A DNA stretch of 52,843 bases from an uncultured Collinsella sp. (lineage in GTDB: Bacteria > Actinomycetota > Coriobacteriia > Coriobacteriales > Coriobacteriaceae). Below the pieces are notes generated by a model. The model did no database searches and was not told the origin of the DNA. It saw nothing but the letters and a program-made list of their open reading frames with translations. Of the stretch, positions 25,519 to 33,705 are shown one piece after another. Location of the stretch: positions 1 through 52,843 of the forward strand of contig CAAEON010000038.1 in assembly GCA_900757615.1 (NCBI GenBank), in the 5' to 3' direction. The number at the start of each line of letters is the position of its first letter. Within the stretch, counting starts at the first letter, position 1. Position numbers and translations under genes: made by a program.

Positions 25519-26769
25519 TTACGGGCGACTTTTCAGCCGATAAAACAGCGCCGTCGTCAACGTCAGCACCGCCAGCATGCCTGCGAATACAATCGCCGGA
25601 GTCCATCGATCATATGCGAGCCCGTAAACCAATTGGCCAATAGGCGTTGCGCAGGAAAGGACCATGTAAACGAGTGCCAGCACTTTTCCGCAGAGTTCCT
25701 TTGGCGCTGACCGCTGAACGAATGAAACGATTTCAACCGATGTAATGCTTGCCCACGCCATGACCCATGCCGAGCCGGCCGCAAACGCGACAAACGCAAA
25801 TTCGTCAGGACTGCTCAGTAGCGTGACAATAATCGGTACGACTCCTAAACAGATCATCGCAACATATCGACATATGCCCTTGAAGGAAAAACGATGCGGC
25901 CAAATACCGACCAAACCACTGCCGACAAGACCACCTAAGCCCATAGCCACCTCAATAATCCCAACAAAGGATGACTGCATTCCGAGATATTTTGCAACAA
26001 TAACGGGAGCACCAATCGTTAACCCAACTAACGCAAGGTTCAAAATAGCCACAAGCAAAATCACGGCGACCAATGATGAGTTTTGAGACAGGTACCGAAT
26101 CGACTCCCGAAAATCGTTTCGGCATGTCGAGCAAGTCGTACTGTCCCCTGTCATTCCAGATGAGGCATTTCGCTTGAGTGCGCCCCCGAACAGCAGGGCT
26201 GACATCGCAAACGTCAACGCCGCGGTTTCGCATAGAGCATCGATACCAAAGCACCCATAGACTGCCGTCCCGACTACAGGCCCCAAGATATTACTTGCCA
26301 TGGTTATCTGCGAGACCAGCGCGGTGGCACGCTCAACCTTTTCTGGGCCCGTCATGCGCACCGTCTCAATTTGAAGCATTGGCTTTAGCAGCGATTGAAC
26401 GCCATATTGGACGCAAAGCATTGCTACCACGACAACGGCAAGAGGCAGCGAACGCTTCATGGGGATAAACAACAATGATGCAGCCGTCAGAACAATGCTG
26501 AGCACCACAAGAACCCCGCGATGTCTCCTGCGATCCGCCAAGATTCCGCCAGCCGGAGTCGCAAGCACGCCCGGCACGAACGCTATCGCCGCGACGGTGC
26601 CATATAACGTTGACGAGCCGCTGCAATCGAACAAGTAAAGCGGGCACGCAAAGCACAGTGCCGACAACATCGAATACGCGCACAGCTGTGCAACCAGAAG
26701 CTCCGTGAGTCTAATTGACCGCACTGTTTTTGATTCCAACGATGCACTGACGTCTCTCAGGCCAGCCAT
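25519..26769 (-). CDS. MFS transporter (drug-efflux type)
   Basis: 416 aa from ATG 26769 (GGGGGCGG upstream). Twelve hydrophobic segments are apparent. The first loop and helix 2-3 region, with TPAGGILADRRRHRGVLVVLSIV, carries the MFS signature between helices 2 and 3 in the form seen in macrolide/enterobactin-type exporters (MFS_3). The coding sequence is visibly AT-richer than most of the window, suggesting acquisition by transfer. A TetR gene lies directly upstream, and two near-identical palindromic operators lie between them, so it is likely an inducible efflux pump. Its substrate is unknown. Confidence 0.88.
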   Translation of the reverse strand: MAGLRDVSASLESKTVRSIRLTELLVAQLCAYSMLSALCFACPLYLFDCSGSSTLYGTVAAIAFVPGVLATPAGGILADRRRHRGVLVVLSIVLTAASLLFIPMKRSLPLAVVVVAMLCVQYGVQSLLKPMLQIETVRMTGPEKVERATALVSQITMASNILGPVVGTAVYGCFGIDALCETAALTFAMSALLFGGALKRNASSGMTGDSTTCSTCRNDFRESIRYLSQNSSLVAVILLVAILNLALVGLTIGAPVIVAKYLGMQSSFVGIIEVAMGLGGLVGSGLVGIWPHRFSFKGICRYVAMICLGVVPIIVTLLSSPDEFAFVAFAAGSAWVMAWASITSVEIVSFVQRSAPKELCGKVLALVYMVLSCATPIGQLVYGLAYDRWTPAIVFAGMLAVLTLTTALFYRLKSRP

Positions 26770-26782
26770 AAGTCCGCCCCCT

Positions 26783-26803
26783 ATACATACCGTTAGTATG
26801 TAT
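26783..26803. promoter_or_regulatory. TetR-type operator 1 in front of the MFS gene
   Basis: ATACATAC-CGTTA-GTATGTAT is a perfect 8-base inverted repeat, 14 bases upstream of the MFS start. Confidence 0.75.
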
Positions 26804-26847
26804 TTAATGACTTGAAAAGGGCAGCCGTGGCTACCCTCACAAATCAA

Positions 26848-26868
26848 TTACATACCGTTGGTATCTAT
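26848..26868. promoter_or_regulatory. TetR-type operator 2 near the TetR stop codon
   Basis: TACATACCGTTGGTATCTAT shares the core ACATACCGTT-GTAT with operator 1; the two centres are about 65 bases apart, allowing cooperative binding or looping. Confidence 0.65.
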
Positions 26869-26869
26869 A

Positions 26870-27532
26870 TTACCACCCGGCGCGGTCCCATACGTCCCAA
26901 ATCTGCGCCGTTGTCTGAAGCACTTCATTACCCAAATCGAGCCCCACCGCGGCCGCCATCTGCGCCAAACATTGTGCGCGAGCGAGCATTCGCTCCTTGG
27001 GTTCGAGCGGACGAAACAATGGCAGCAGCCAAAGATTTGCCAACAACGATACGGCCTCCGCCGCTTCACGCGGGCATTCGCACGCAATGGAGCCGTCGGT
27101 GATGCCCTCCTCGATCACTGGCAAGAGACAGCCATCGGCCGACTCGTCAAACGAGCCCTGGTACTGCATTGCCAGTAGGCGCGAGCTTTTTACCGGATCC
27201 GCCGCAGGATGCATGCGTGCCCATAGCTCAATTTGTGGAACGACAGACTCGGGCGCGTACAGCTGCTTGAGCTTTTGGGCTCCGGTCATATTACCGATAC
27301 CAAGCATTGAGCGACGGTGCTCAACAATCGGAGCCATTGCCCGATCAAATGCGGCGTCGAAAATCTCCTCTTTGCTCTTAAAGTGATGATAGACAGCGCC
27401 CTTGGTCATGCCATCAAGGCGGTCGACGATATCTTGAATGCTCGTCCCCTCATAACCCTGTGCGCAGAATAACTCCAGCGCCGCGTCGAGAATCTTCGCG
27501 ACCGTCTCCTCGGGATATTTATTACGACCCAT
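26870..27532 (-). CDS. TetR/AcrR family regulator of the adjacent MFS pump
   Basis: 220 aa from ATG 27532, chosen because MGRNKYPEETVAKILDAALE is the usual beginning of this subfamily; the frame opens 12 codons upstream. The helix-turn-helix is evident: GYEGTSIQDIVDRLDGMTKGAVYHHFKSKEEIF. The C-terminal ligand domain is helical. It probably represses the MFS gene 100 bases downstream through the palindromes at 26783 and 26848. Its ribosome site GGATGG forms part of a 12-base inverted repeat arm (27540-27551 with 27582-27593), which may limit its own translation. Confidence 0.9.
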   Translation of the reverse strand: MGRNKYPEETVAKILDAALELFCAQGYEGTSIQDIVDRLDGMTKGAVYHHFKSKEEIFDAAFDRAMAPIVEHRRSMLGIGNMTGAQKLKQLYAPESVVPQIELWARMHPAADPVKSSRLLAMQYQGSFDESADGCLLPVIEEGITDGSIACECPREAAEAVSLLANLWLLPLFRPLEPKERMLARAQCLAQMAAAVGLDLGNEVLQTTAQIWDVWDRAGW

Positions 27533-27539
27533 AATCCGT

Positions 27540-27593
27540 CCATCCGCAACGCAAGTCTTGTGCCTCATTGCAGCATTTTAACGTTGCGGATGG
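27540..27593 (-). promoter_or_regulatory. Hairpin in the 5' leader of the MFS-associated TetR gene
   Basis: CCATCCGCAACG at 27540-27551 and CGTTGCGGATGG at 27582-27593 are exactly complementary. The arm next to the gene contains its probable ribosome site. Alternatively it is the 3' hairpin of the PII gene, which ends at 27607. Confidence 0.6.
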
Positions 27594-27606
27594 TAGGCGG
27601 TCGATT

Positions 27607-27945
27607 CTACACCGCGGCGGGGCCGTGTTCGCCGGTGCGAATGCGGATGACTTCTTCGACCGGCTCGACCCAAATCTTGCCGTCTCCAACGGCACCGGTG
27701 CGGGCGGCATCGCAGATGATGTCGACAATTCCGTCGACATGTTCATCGGCGCAGATGAGGGTGAACTGCACCTTAGGGATCGTGTTGACAAGCAACTCAT
27801 TGCCGCGCACGTATTCCTTCCAACCATGTTGAGCGCCGCAGCCCTGCACCTGGTTGATAGTCATGCCGCGAACATCGGCAGCAAACAGCGCGTCTTTAAG
27901 AACCTCAAGTTTTTCCTGGCGCACGATAGCCGTGATCTTTTTCAT
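27607..27945 (-). CDS. glnB: PII family nitrogen regulatory protein lacking the usual uridylylation tyrosine
   Basis: 112 aa, the normal length. The fold signature is clear: MKKITAIVRQEKLEVLKDAL at the N-terminus, a T-loop at residues 37-55, and the B/C-loop region DGKIWVEPVEEVIRIRTGE. PII proteins sense ATP/ADP and 2-oxoglutarate and control Amt and nitrogen enzymes. In the T-loop EYVRGNELLVNT, E. coli residue Tyr51 (uridylylated) is replaced by Leu51 and Tyr46 by Val46, so classical uridylylation or adenylylation at that site is not possible. It lies downstream of amt, as in GlnK-Amt pairs, so it may equally be named glnK. Confidence 0.93.
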   Translation of the reverse strand: MKKITAIVRQEKLEVLKDALFAADVRGMTINQVQGCGAQHGWKEYVRGNELLVNTIPKVQFTLICADEHVDGIVDIICDAARTGAVGDGKIWVEPVEEVIRIRTGEHGPAAV

Positions 27946-28055
27946 AATGAATTCCTCTCTTCAATAAAAGAAATTGATTTACCTTCACATGGCACGGCTT
28001 TTCCAGGTGCCGCAAACCAACCTCAGAGATCAATAAGTTCAACTGACTGGTCTTA

Positions 28056-28158
28056 GCAGGTTTCCCAAGTGCCGCAGATTGCCGTGAAAGAGGAGCGAAG
28101 CGTACTTAAGTACGTGAGCGACGATTGAACGGCAAGGTGCGGTGCTTGGGGAAGCTGC
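28056..28158. repeat. Structured palindrome between amt and the PII gene (family R5 copy A)
   Basis: Arms of about 48 bases pair imperfectly around CGTACTTAAGTACG. The outer 28 positions (28056-28083 with 28131-28158) have three mismatches and three wobbles. The inner strands GTGAAAGAGGAG (28084-28095) and CGACGATTGAAC (28119-28130) recur in the element at 48277-48380, where flanking sequences differ entirely. The last base overlaps the amt stop codon. Confidence 0.85.
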
Positions 28159-29435
28159 TAATCGAGTCCGGAGAAAGAAGGATAGGCGCTCTCGCCGTGT
28201 TGACTCGCGTCCATGCCCAACGCCTCGCCTGCCTCGTCCACACGCAGGCTGCCATGGAACAGCGCCTTGACCACCGCGGCGATCACCAAGTCGAGCACCA
28301 GCACAATAACGACCGTCACCACAATGCCCAAGATCTGCGAGATGAGCAGCGACACATCGCCCGTGTAGAGCAGGCCACCCTTACCGGTCCACGAGAGCTC
28401 CGGCACGCAGAACAGGCCCGTGAGCACGCCGCCCAAGATGCCGCCAATGCCGTGGCAGCCGAACGCGTCGAGCGCGTCGTCGTAGCCAAACTTGGTCTTA
28501 AGATGACTGATAGCCAAGTAGCAGACAGGCGAGACAATCAGGCCCATGACCAGCGCCGCCCACGGCTCGACAAAGCCCGCGCCCGGCGTGACCACCACGA
28601 GGCCCGCGACCAGACCGGTGCTGGCGCCCACCAGCGTGGGGCGACCGGTGTGCACGCGCTCAACGACAAGCCACGAAACCATGCCCGCCGCGCTAGCCGT
28701 CACGGTGTTAAGGATGGCAAGCGCCGCCACGGCGTCGGCCTTAAACTCACTGCCGCCGTTAAAGCCAAACCAGCCAAACCAAAGCAGGCCGGCGCCGAGC
28801 GCCACAAACGGCACGTTATGTGGGCGATAGCTCACCATGCCAAAACCGCGACGGCGGCCGAGCATTAAGCAGAGGATCAGGCCGGTAAGACCAGACGAAA
28901 TGTGCACCACGTCGCCGCCGGCAAAGTCGAGCGCGCCGATGATATCGCCGATAAAGGAGCCCTCGCCACCCCAGACCATGTGGGCGAGCGGCGCATAGAC
29001 CACGAGCAGCCAAATGCCCAGGAAGGCCGTCATGACACCAAACTTAACGCGGCCTGCCAGGCTGCCCGTGACGATAGCAGCCGTGATCATGGCAAACGCC
29101 ATCTGGAAGGCGATGTTGGTAATCTGAGGGTAGACGGCACCGTCCGCAGCATTGCCCTCAGCCGCCTGCAGTACCTGGTTGAGCACCGGCAAGCACAGCA
29201 GCTGGTCAAGGCCTCCAATAAACGGACTCGAGCCGTCGCCGCCGTAGGCCAGCGACCAGCCGGCGACAATCCACAGCACACCGACCAGGCCAATGGCGCC
29301 AAAGCACATGAGCATGGTGTTGATGACATTTTTGCGCCTGGACAGGCCGCCATAGAAAAACGCCAGACCCGGTGTCATTAAAAACACGAGCATGGTGCAG
29401 ATGAGCATAAACGTTGTCGATCCCGTATCGTACAT
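28158..29435 (-). CDS. amt: Ammonium transporter
   Basis: 425 aa from ATG 29435 with GGGGGAG 3-4 bases upstream. Eleven membrane segments are expected and visible. Family signatures: FFYGGLSRRKNVINT, DFAGGDVVHISSGLTGL (pore histidine 1 and the ammonium-recruiting Asp), and AFGCHGIGGILGGVLTGLF (pore histidine 2). Amt proteins import ammonium and are blocked by a PII protein bound through its T-loop. The PII gene is the next gene downstream on the same strand, 212 bases away, separated by the palindrome at 28056-28158. Confidence 0.96.
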   Translation of the reverse strand: MYDTGSTTFMLICTMLVFLMTPGLAFFYGGLSRRKNVINTMLMCFGAIGLVGVLWIVAGWSLAYGGDGSSPFIGGLDQLLCLPVLNQVLQAAEGNAADGAVYPQITNIAFQMAFAMITAAIVTGSLAGRVKFGVMTAFLGIWLLVVYAPLAHMVWGGEGSFIGDIIGALDFAGGDVVHISSGLTGLILCLMLGRRRGFGMVSYRPHNVPFVALGAGLLWFGWFGFNGGSEFKADAVAALAILNTVTASAAGMVSWLVVERVHTGRPTLVGASTGLVAGLVVVTPGAGFVEPWAALVMGLIVSPVCYLAISHLKTKFGYDDALDAFGCHGIGGILGGVLTGLFCVPELSWTGKGGLLYTGDVSLLISQILGIVVTVVIVLVLDLVIAAVVKALFHGSLRVDEAGEALGMDASQHGESAYPSFSGLD

Positions 29436-29633
29436 TCGCTCCCCCTTGGTCGCATGGACGTTGTCGGCGCCCATAATGCGGCCGAGGAGCAACTGGTGTA
29501 GACCAGATACGGCGCTGTTAAACGCTGCGTTGTCGAATGGAAACGGTGCCGCAATCTTGGAAACGTCGCGGCAACGGGCGCGAAACGAACGGGAAATACG
29601 CAAGCAAGGGAGCCGTGAGCGCGTCCGTCCCGG

Positions 29634-30653
29634 CTAGCGCCGGAACAGCTCGCGAGCTCGGTCGCGGAGGTTGGTGGCTCGGATGACGCCCTCGTAGCGG
29701 TTGATGCGCAGGCGCGGAAAGGCATTGAAGAAGCGCAGGTCGCGACGGCTGAGCGACACGCTTGGCACCGGACGGCTCATGCGCTTGCCGGCAAGGCGAC
29801 GACCGAGCGACGGACGCGGCATGCTCGGCGCGACATCGGCCACGCGGCGGGCGGCAAGCGCCAGGCCGCGAGCACCATCCGCGATAAACGTCGGCATCGA
29901 AGCCTTCTCGCGCAGGGCATCGAGCGCGGCGTCACCCAGCTCAGCCAGCCACGCGTTAACGGCACGGCTACGGATGTGCGTCTGTGCCACCGAGTCAATC
30001 GTCGAATCGGGAATGCGCTCGAGCATGGAGTCGGACGCATCGGCAAGCGACTCGTTGATACGGTCGGCAAGGTCGGCACGGACGCGCTCCAGCTGATCGG
30101 ACAGGCGACGCCAGCTAGCCAACGAGCACGCCGCGTCGACTATCATCGCGACCGCGACGATAAAGGCGGACAGCCGCACAATCAGCACCGGCAGATGGCC
30201 AAGCAGCCCCAACACCGCCGGCTCCACTAAACGACAAATACACAGCGCACCCAGGCCAAACGCGCAGGCCCAGTACAGACAGATGCGTCCGTGCAGGTTA
30301 AACGGCAGGTGCGAATAGTCCCAAAAGCGCGCACCTGTTGTTTTTTCCAATAGAAGGCCCACGCTGTACTCAATCACGCTGCATACGAGCGCCGCGGCGA
30401 CAAACTGGCTCGAGGCATCCGGAATCCCGCGCAACAGCAGCCAGCAGGCAATGCCGCCCGCGCCATAGATGGGGCAACACGGTCCCAGCAAAAAGCCGCT
30501 GTTGGCAAATCGTCCGTGGTTGAGCATGGCGCAGACCGTCGACTCCCACGCCCAGCCGCAAAAACCGTAGAAGGCAAACGAGAGCACCAGTGCCGAGAGC
30601 GGGCAGGCGGCAAGCGTCGCGCCGCCAAATGCCATGTCGATCGTGGTCCCCAC
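29634..30653 (-). CDS. CmpB-like putative ABC transporter permease (PF06541 type)
   Basis: 339 aa from a GTG start at 30653, 3 bases after the stop of the upstream HD gene; GGAGAGGG precedes it, so translation is likely coupled. ATG 30635 is an alternative. The N-terminal half has about five membrane helices with the family pattern FYGFCGWAWESTVCAMLNH, NSGFLLGPCCPIYGAGGIA, and FWDYSHLPFNLHGRICLYW. The C-terminal half (about residues 190-339) is cytoplasmic, helical and basic, and longer than the Pfam domain alone. Despite the family name, a transport function is not demonstrated. Confidence 0.85.
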   Translation of the reverse strand: MGTTIDMAFGGATLAACPLSALVLSFAFYGFCGWAWESTVCAMLNHGRFANSGFLLGPCCPIYGAGGIACWLLLRGIPDASSQFVAAALVCSVIEYSVGLLLEKTTGARFWDYSHLPFNLHGRICLYWACAFGLGALCICRLVEPAVLGLLGHLPVLIVRLSAFIVAVAMIVDAACSLASWRRLSDQLERVRADLADRINESLADASDSMLERIPDSTIDSVAQTHIRSRAVNAWLAELGDAALDALREKASMPTFIADGARGLALAARRVADVAPSMPRPSLGRRLAGKRMSRPVPSVSLSRRDLRFFNAFPRLRINRYEGVIRATNLRDRARELFRR

Positions 30654-30656
30654 CGT

Positions 30657-31214
30657 CTACCCTCTCCTCTTCTCGCTCAAATCTTTGCTCGAACCGTCAC
30701 TCGGGCCCTCGTTCGAATCGTTCGCGCCGTCTTTGCGCGGCAGACGGCCGGCGACCGTCTCGCACAGCGCGCACCATTTATCTGCCAGGCACACAATCCA
30801 AGCCTCACGACACGTCGGCGGCACCGGCACCAGCGGAAACATATGCCGCACGATAATATTCCGTTCGCGCGACGTCAGCTCAAAATCTTCCTCCGCACGT
30901 GCCAGGGCAAAAAACGGGTGGCGAAAGCCATGCAGTCGATGGCTCGGGTCGGGGTCGTGCCAATCGTAGAGAAAGTAGTCGTGTAACAGGGCTCCGCGCA
31001 GCAGCGAGGCACGGTCGACCGAAATGCCAGCACGGCCCAGGCGCTCGGCAAAGGACAGGCTCGTCCGCGCCACCGAGGTCACATGTGCATAGACCGTCAC
31101 GTCGCCATGCTGGATAAACTCGCGCGTCAGGTCCAAGCGGCCCGCCCGGGCAAGCTGACGGGCGGCATGGTCGACCTCGTGCGCGATTTTCTCGGCACGA
31201 ACGGCATCGGACAT
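30657..31214 (-). CDS. HD-domain protein, putative phosphohydrolase
   Basis: 185 aa from ATG 31214 with GGAGG 4 bases upstream. The metal-binding HD pattern is recognisable: HGDVTVYAHVTSVARTSL (first His), LLRGALLHDYFLYDWHD (His-Asp pair) and RHPFFALARAEEDF with NIIVRHMFPLVP. This arrangement is typical of small stand-alone HD phosphohydrolases acting on nucleotides or phosphoesters. The last 25 residues are polar and low-complexity. It overlaps functionally with the CmpB-like gene through tight spacing. The substrate cannot be predicted. Confidence 0.87.
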   Translation of the reverse strand: MSDAVRAEKIAHEVDHAARQLARAGRLDLTREFIQHGDVTVYAHVTSVARTSLSFAERLGRAGISVDRASLLRGALLHDYFLYDWHDPDPSHRLHGFRHPFFALARAEEDFELTSRERNIIVRHMFPLVPVPPTCREAWIVCLADKWCALCETVAGRLPRKDGANDSNEGPSDGSSKDLSEKRRG

Positions 31215-31442
31215 GCGGCCTCCTTCCAGCGGCACCCGGCGGCAAGCCACGGCCTGCACGCAATGAATATAATCACCATCGAATCTACCAGTATGGCATC
31301 GGACAAAACGTTTTGCCCCGCCAGTTGGCGAATTACCGCGCCGCCGTCACATATCAAACGCCAAAATGTGCGAGACTGTCTTGTGCAATTGTGCCGGCCG
31401 AGGGAGCGCCGGCGCTCGATTCGCATGGAGTAACCCACAACG

Positions 31443-33224
31443 ATGCTGCTTACGCAAACGACAACGCCCGAGGACGTCAAGGCTCTTAATCGCGCCGAGC
31501 TCCCGCAGCTCTGCGGCGAGATCCGCCACGCCATCCTCAAAAGCTCCGCCGCTGTCGGTGGACACGTTGCCCCCAACCTGGGCGTCGTTGAGCTTACGGT
31601 CGCGCTCCATCGCGTGTTTAACTCCCCCACCGACAAAATTGTCTTTGACGTGTCGCACCAGACCTACGCCCACAAGGCGCTGACCGGGCGCGCGTACACC
31701 TATATCGACCCGGCACGCTACGGCGAGGCCTCTGGCTTTGCCAATCCCGACGAGTCCGAGCATGACCTGTTTGCCATGGGTCACACCTCGACCTCGGTGA
31801 GCTTGGGCTGCGGCCTAGCGCACGCTCGCGACCTGGCGGGCGATGCGTACAACGTCATCACCATCATTGGCGACGGCTCGCTTTCGGGCGGCCTGGCGTT
31901 TGAGGGCTTTAACAATGCCGCCGAACTCGATAGCAACCTGATCATCATCGTCAACGATAACGACCAGTCCATCGCCGAGAACCACGGTGGCCTCTATCGC
32001 AATCTGGCCGAGCTGCGCGCCAGCAACGGCACCTGTGAGCGCAACGTTTTCCGCGCGATGGGACTCGACTACCGCTATCTGGATGCCGGTAACGATGTGT
32101 TGGCCCTGGTCGACACGCTGCAGGAGCTGCGCGATATCGATCATCCCATCGTACTGCACGTCTCCACCGCCAAGGGCAAGGGCTTTGAACCAGCCCAGAG
32201 TGACCCCGAGCGCTGGCATCACGTGGGTCCGTTTGACATGGCAACTGGACGCAAGCTCTGCCCGGGCCATCCGAGCGAGCCTGCGCCGCGCACCTATGCC
32301 GACATTACGGGCGAGGCCCTGAGCGCTGCCATCGAGTGCGATCCGCAGGTCGTTGGCATCACGGCCGCCACGCCCTACATCATGGGCTTTACACCCGAGC
32401 TTCGCGCTGCCGCCGGCAAACAGTTCGTCGATGTGGGCATTGCCGAGGAGCATGCCGTAACCTTTGCCACCGCGCTTGCGCGCTCGGGCGCCAAGCCAGT
32501 CTTTGGTGTGTACGGCACGTTTTTGCAGCGCGCCTACGACGAACTGTGGCACGACCTGTGCCTCAACGACGCCCCCGCAACCATCCTAGTGTTTGGCGCG
32601 TCGATCTTTGGCACCACGTCCGAGACGCATCTTTCGTTCTTCGATATTTCCATGCTGGGTGCTCTCCCCAATATGCGTTACCTGGCGCCTTCCTGCATGG
32701 AGGAATACCTGTCCATGCTGAGCTGGTCGCTCGATCACCGCGAGCATCCCGTGGCGATTCGCGTGCCGGGCATTGGCTTGGTAAGCCGCCCCAATCTGGC
32801 GCCCGCCGAAGACACCGACTACAGCGCCGTTCGCTACAACATGGTGCGCCAGGGCCGCGATGTGGCCGTGCTCGCGCTTGGCGATTTCTTTGAGCTGGGC
32901 GAGCACGTGGCAAATCGCCTGGCCGCCGAGTATGGCATCGAGGCGACGCTCGTCAACCCACGCTTCGCAACCGAGCTCGACCGCGAGTTCCTCGATAGCC
33001 TTGCTGCCGAGCACCGCGTTGTCGTGACCATCGAAGACGGTATCTTGGACGGCGGCTGGGGCGAACGCGTGGCATGTTATCTGGCATGCACGCCGTTGCG
33101 CACGCGCACCTTCGGCATCGCCAAGGGCTTCCCCGACCGCTACGACCCCAACGAACTGCTTGCGCAGAACGGCATGACGGTCGATAACATGGCCGCCGAA
33201 GCCGTAAGGCTACTCAACGAGTAA
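31443..33224 (+). CDS. dxs: 1-deoxy-D-xylulose-5-phosphate synthase, divergent form
   Basis: 593 aa, about 30 shorter than E. coli Dxs. It condenses pyruvate and glyceraldehyde 3-phosphate to DXP with thiamine diphosphate, the first step of the MEP isoprenoid pathway. Visible: HVAPNLGVVELTVALHRVF, DVSHQTYAHKALTGR, the ThDP site GDGSLSGGLAFEGFNNAAEL ... NDNDQSI, and the catalytic-glutamate region VDVGIAEEHAVTFA followed by YGTFLQRAYDEL. Differences from classical Dxs: SIAENHGGLY in place of SISPNVGA, and IFGTTSETHLSFFD in place of GADGPTHHG. This suggests a divergent subfamily. A terminator follows at 33226. Confidence 0.85.
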   Translation: MLLTQTTTPEDVKALNRAELPQLCGEIRHAILKSSAAVGGHVAPNLGVVELTVALHRVFNSPTDKIVFDVSHQTYAHKALTGRAYTYIDPARYGEASGFANPDESEHDLFAMGHTSTSVSLGCGLAHARDLAGDAYNVITIIGDGSLSGGLAFEGFNNAAELDSNLIIIVNDNDQSIAENHGGLYRNLAELRASNGTCERNVFRAMGLDYRYLDAGNDVLALVDTLQELRDIDHPIVLHVSTAKGKGFEPAQSDPERWHHVGPFDMATGRKLCPGHPSEPAPRTYADITGEALSAAIECDPQVVGITAATPYIMGFTPELRAAAGKQFVDVGIAEEHAVTFATALARSGAKPVFGVYGTFLQRAYDELWHDLCLNDAPATILVFGASIFGTTSETHLSFFDISMLGALPNMRYLAPSCMEEYLSMLSWSLDHREHPVAIRVPGIGLVSRPNLAPAEDTDYSAVRYNMVRQGRDVAVLALGDFFELGEHVANRLAAEYGIEATLVNPRFATELDREFLDSLAAEHRVVVTIEDGILDGGWGERVACYLACTPLRTRTFGIAKGFPDRYDPNELLAQNGMTVDNMAAEAVRLLNE

Positions 33225-33225
33225 G

Positions 33226-33268
33226 AAAACCTCCGCAAGGAAAGCACCCCTGCGGAGGTTTTTCTTTT
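33226..33268 (+). terminator. Rho-independent terminator of dxs
   Basis: AAAACCTCCGCA and TGCGGAGGTTTT form a stem followed by TTCTTTT. Confidence 0.9.
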
Positions 33269-33281
33269 CCTAACTCAATTA

Positions 33282-33501
33282 TCTCGATCTGTAACATCTA
33301 GGGCCCGAATTCCCGTCTAACTGTTACAGATCTAGACAAACCGTCTTTGCCCCTGTTGTTTGTCTCGATCTGTAACAGATAGAGACCTTTTGGCCGTCTA
33401 CCTGTTACAGATCGAGACATTCGAATTCCCCTAAGGAGATAATCTCGATCTGTAACAGGCAGAACCCATTTCCTCGTCCAGATGTTACAGATTGAGACAA
33501 A
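33282..33501. repeat. Array of three palindromic units at 80-base period (family R6)
   Basis: Each unit of about 57 bases has arms TCTCGATCTGTAACA and TGTTACAGATCGAGA. Unit starts are 33282, 33363 and 33443. Loops of about 25 bases differ but share a CCGTC or TCGTC near the 3' arm. Spacers are 22-26 bases. The arms diverge slightly (ATCTAGACA, ATTGAGACA). There is no ORF. Confidence 0.88.
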
Positions 33502-33531
33502 ACTACGAGACCGGCCGCCGTACCAGCCCAA

Positions 33532-33567
33532 ACCACCACAAAGGTGTCCCCTTTGTGGTGGTTTTAG
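33532..33567. repeat. Dispersed hairpin repeat, family R3 copy 2
   Basis: AACCACCACAAAGG and CCTTTGTGGTGGTT pair around GTGTCC. Compare 7450-7488. Confidence 0.8.
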
Positions 33568-33705
33568 GTCATGGTCGGTGCGAAAAACGAATAGCCGTTC
33601 ATACGCGATCTCCTTACTTATATATGTGTCGCGCTGCCGCCATTATAGCGACCGCTGCGAGCGATCATGCCGTCTGCAAAGCGCTATCTCAGCTGTAATA
33701 ATCGA
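33568..33705. other. Intergenic stretch without a recognisable gene
   Basis: No ORF with a ribosome site is visible in this 138-base section of the larger dxs-ABC gap (33269-33871). The gap as a whole holds the R6 array, an R3 hairpin, an R1 hairpin and the ABC operon promoter. Confidence 0.65.

Noticed and set aside
33282..33501. CRISPR-like repeat array
   Set aside because: The repeated units are palindromic with variable loops, only three units exist, the spacers are short and unequal, and no cas gene is present.
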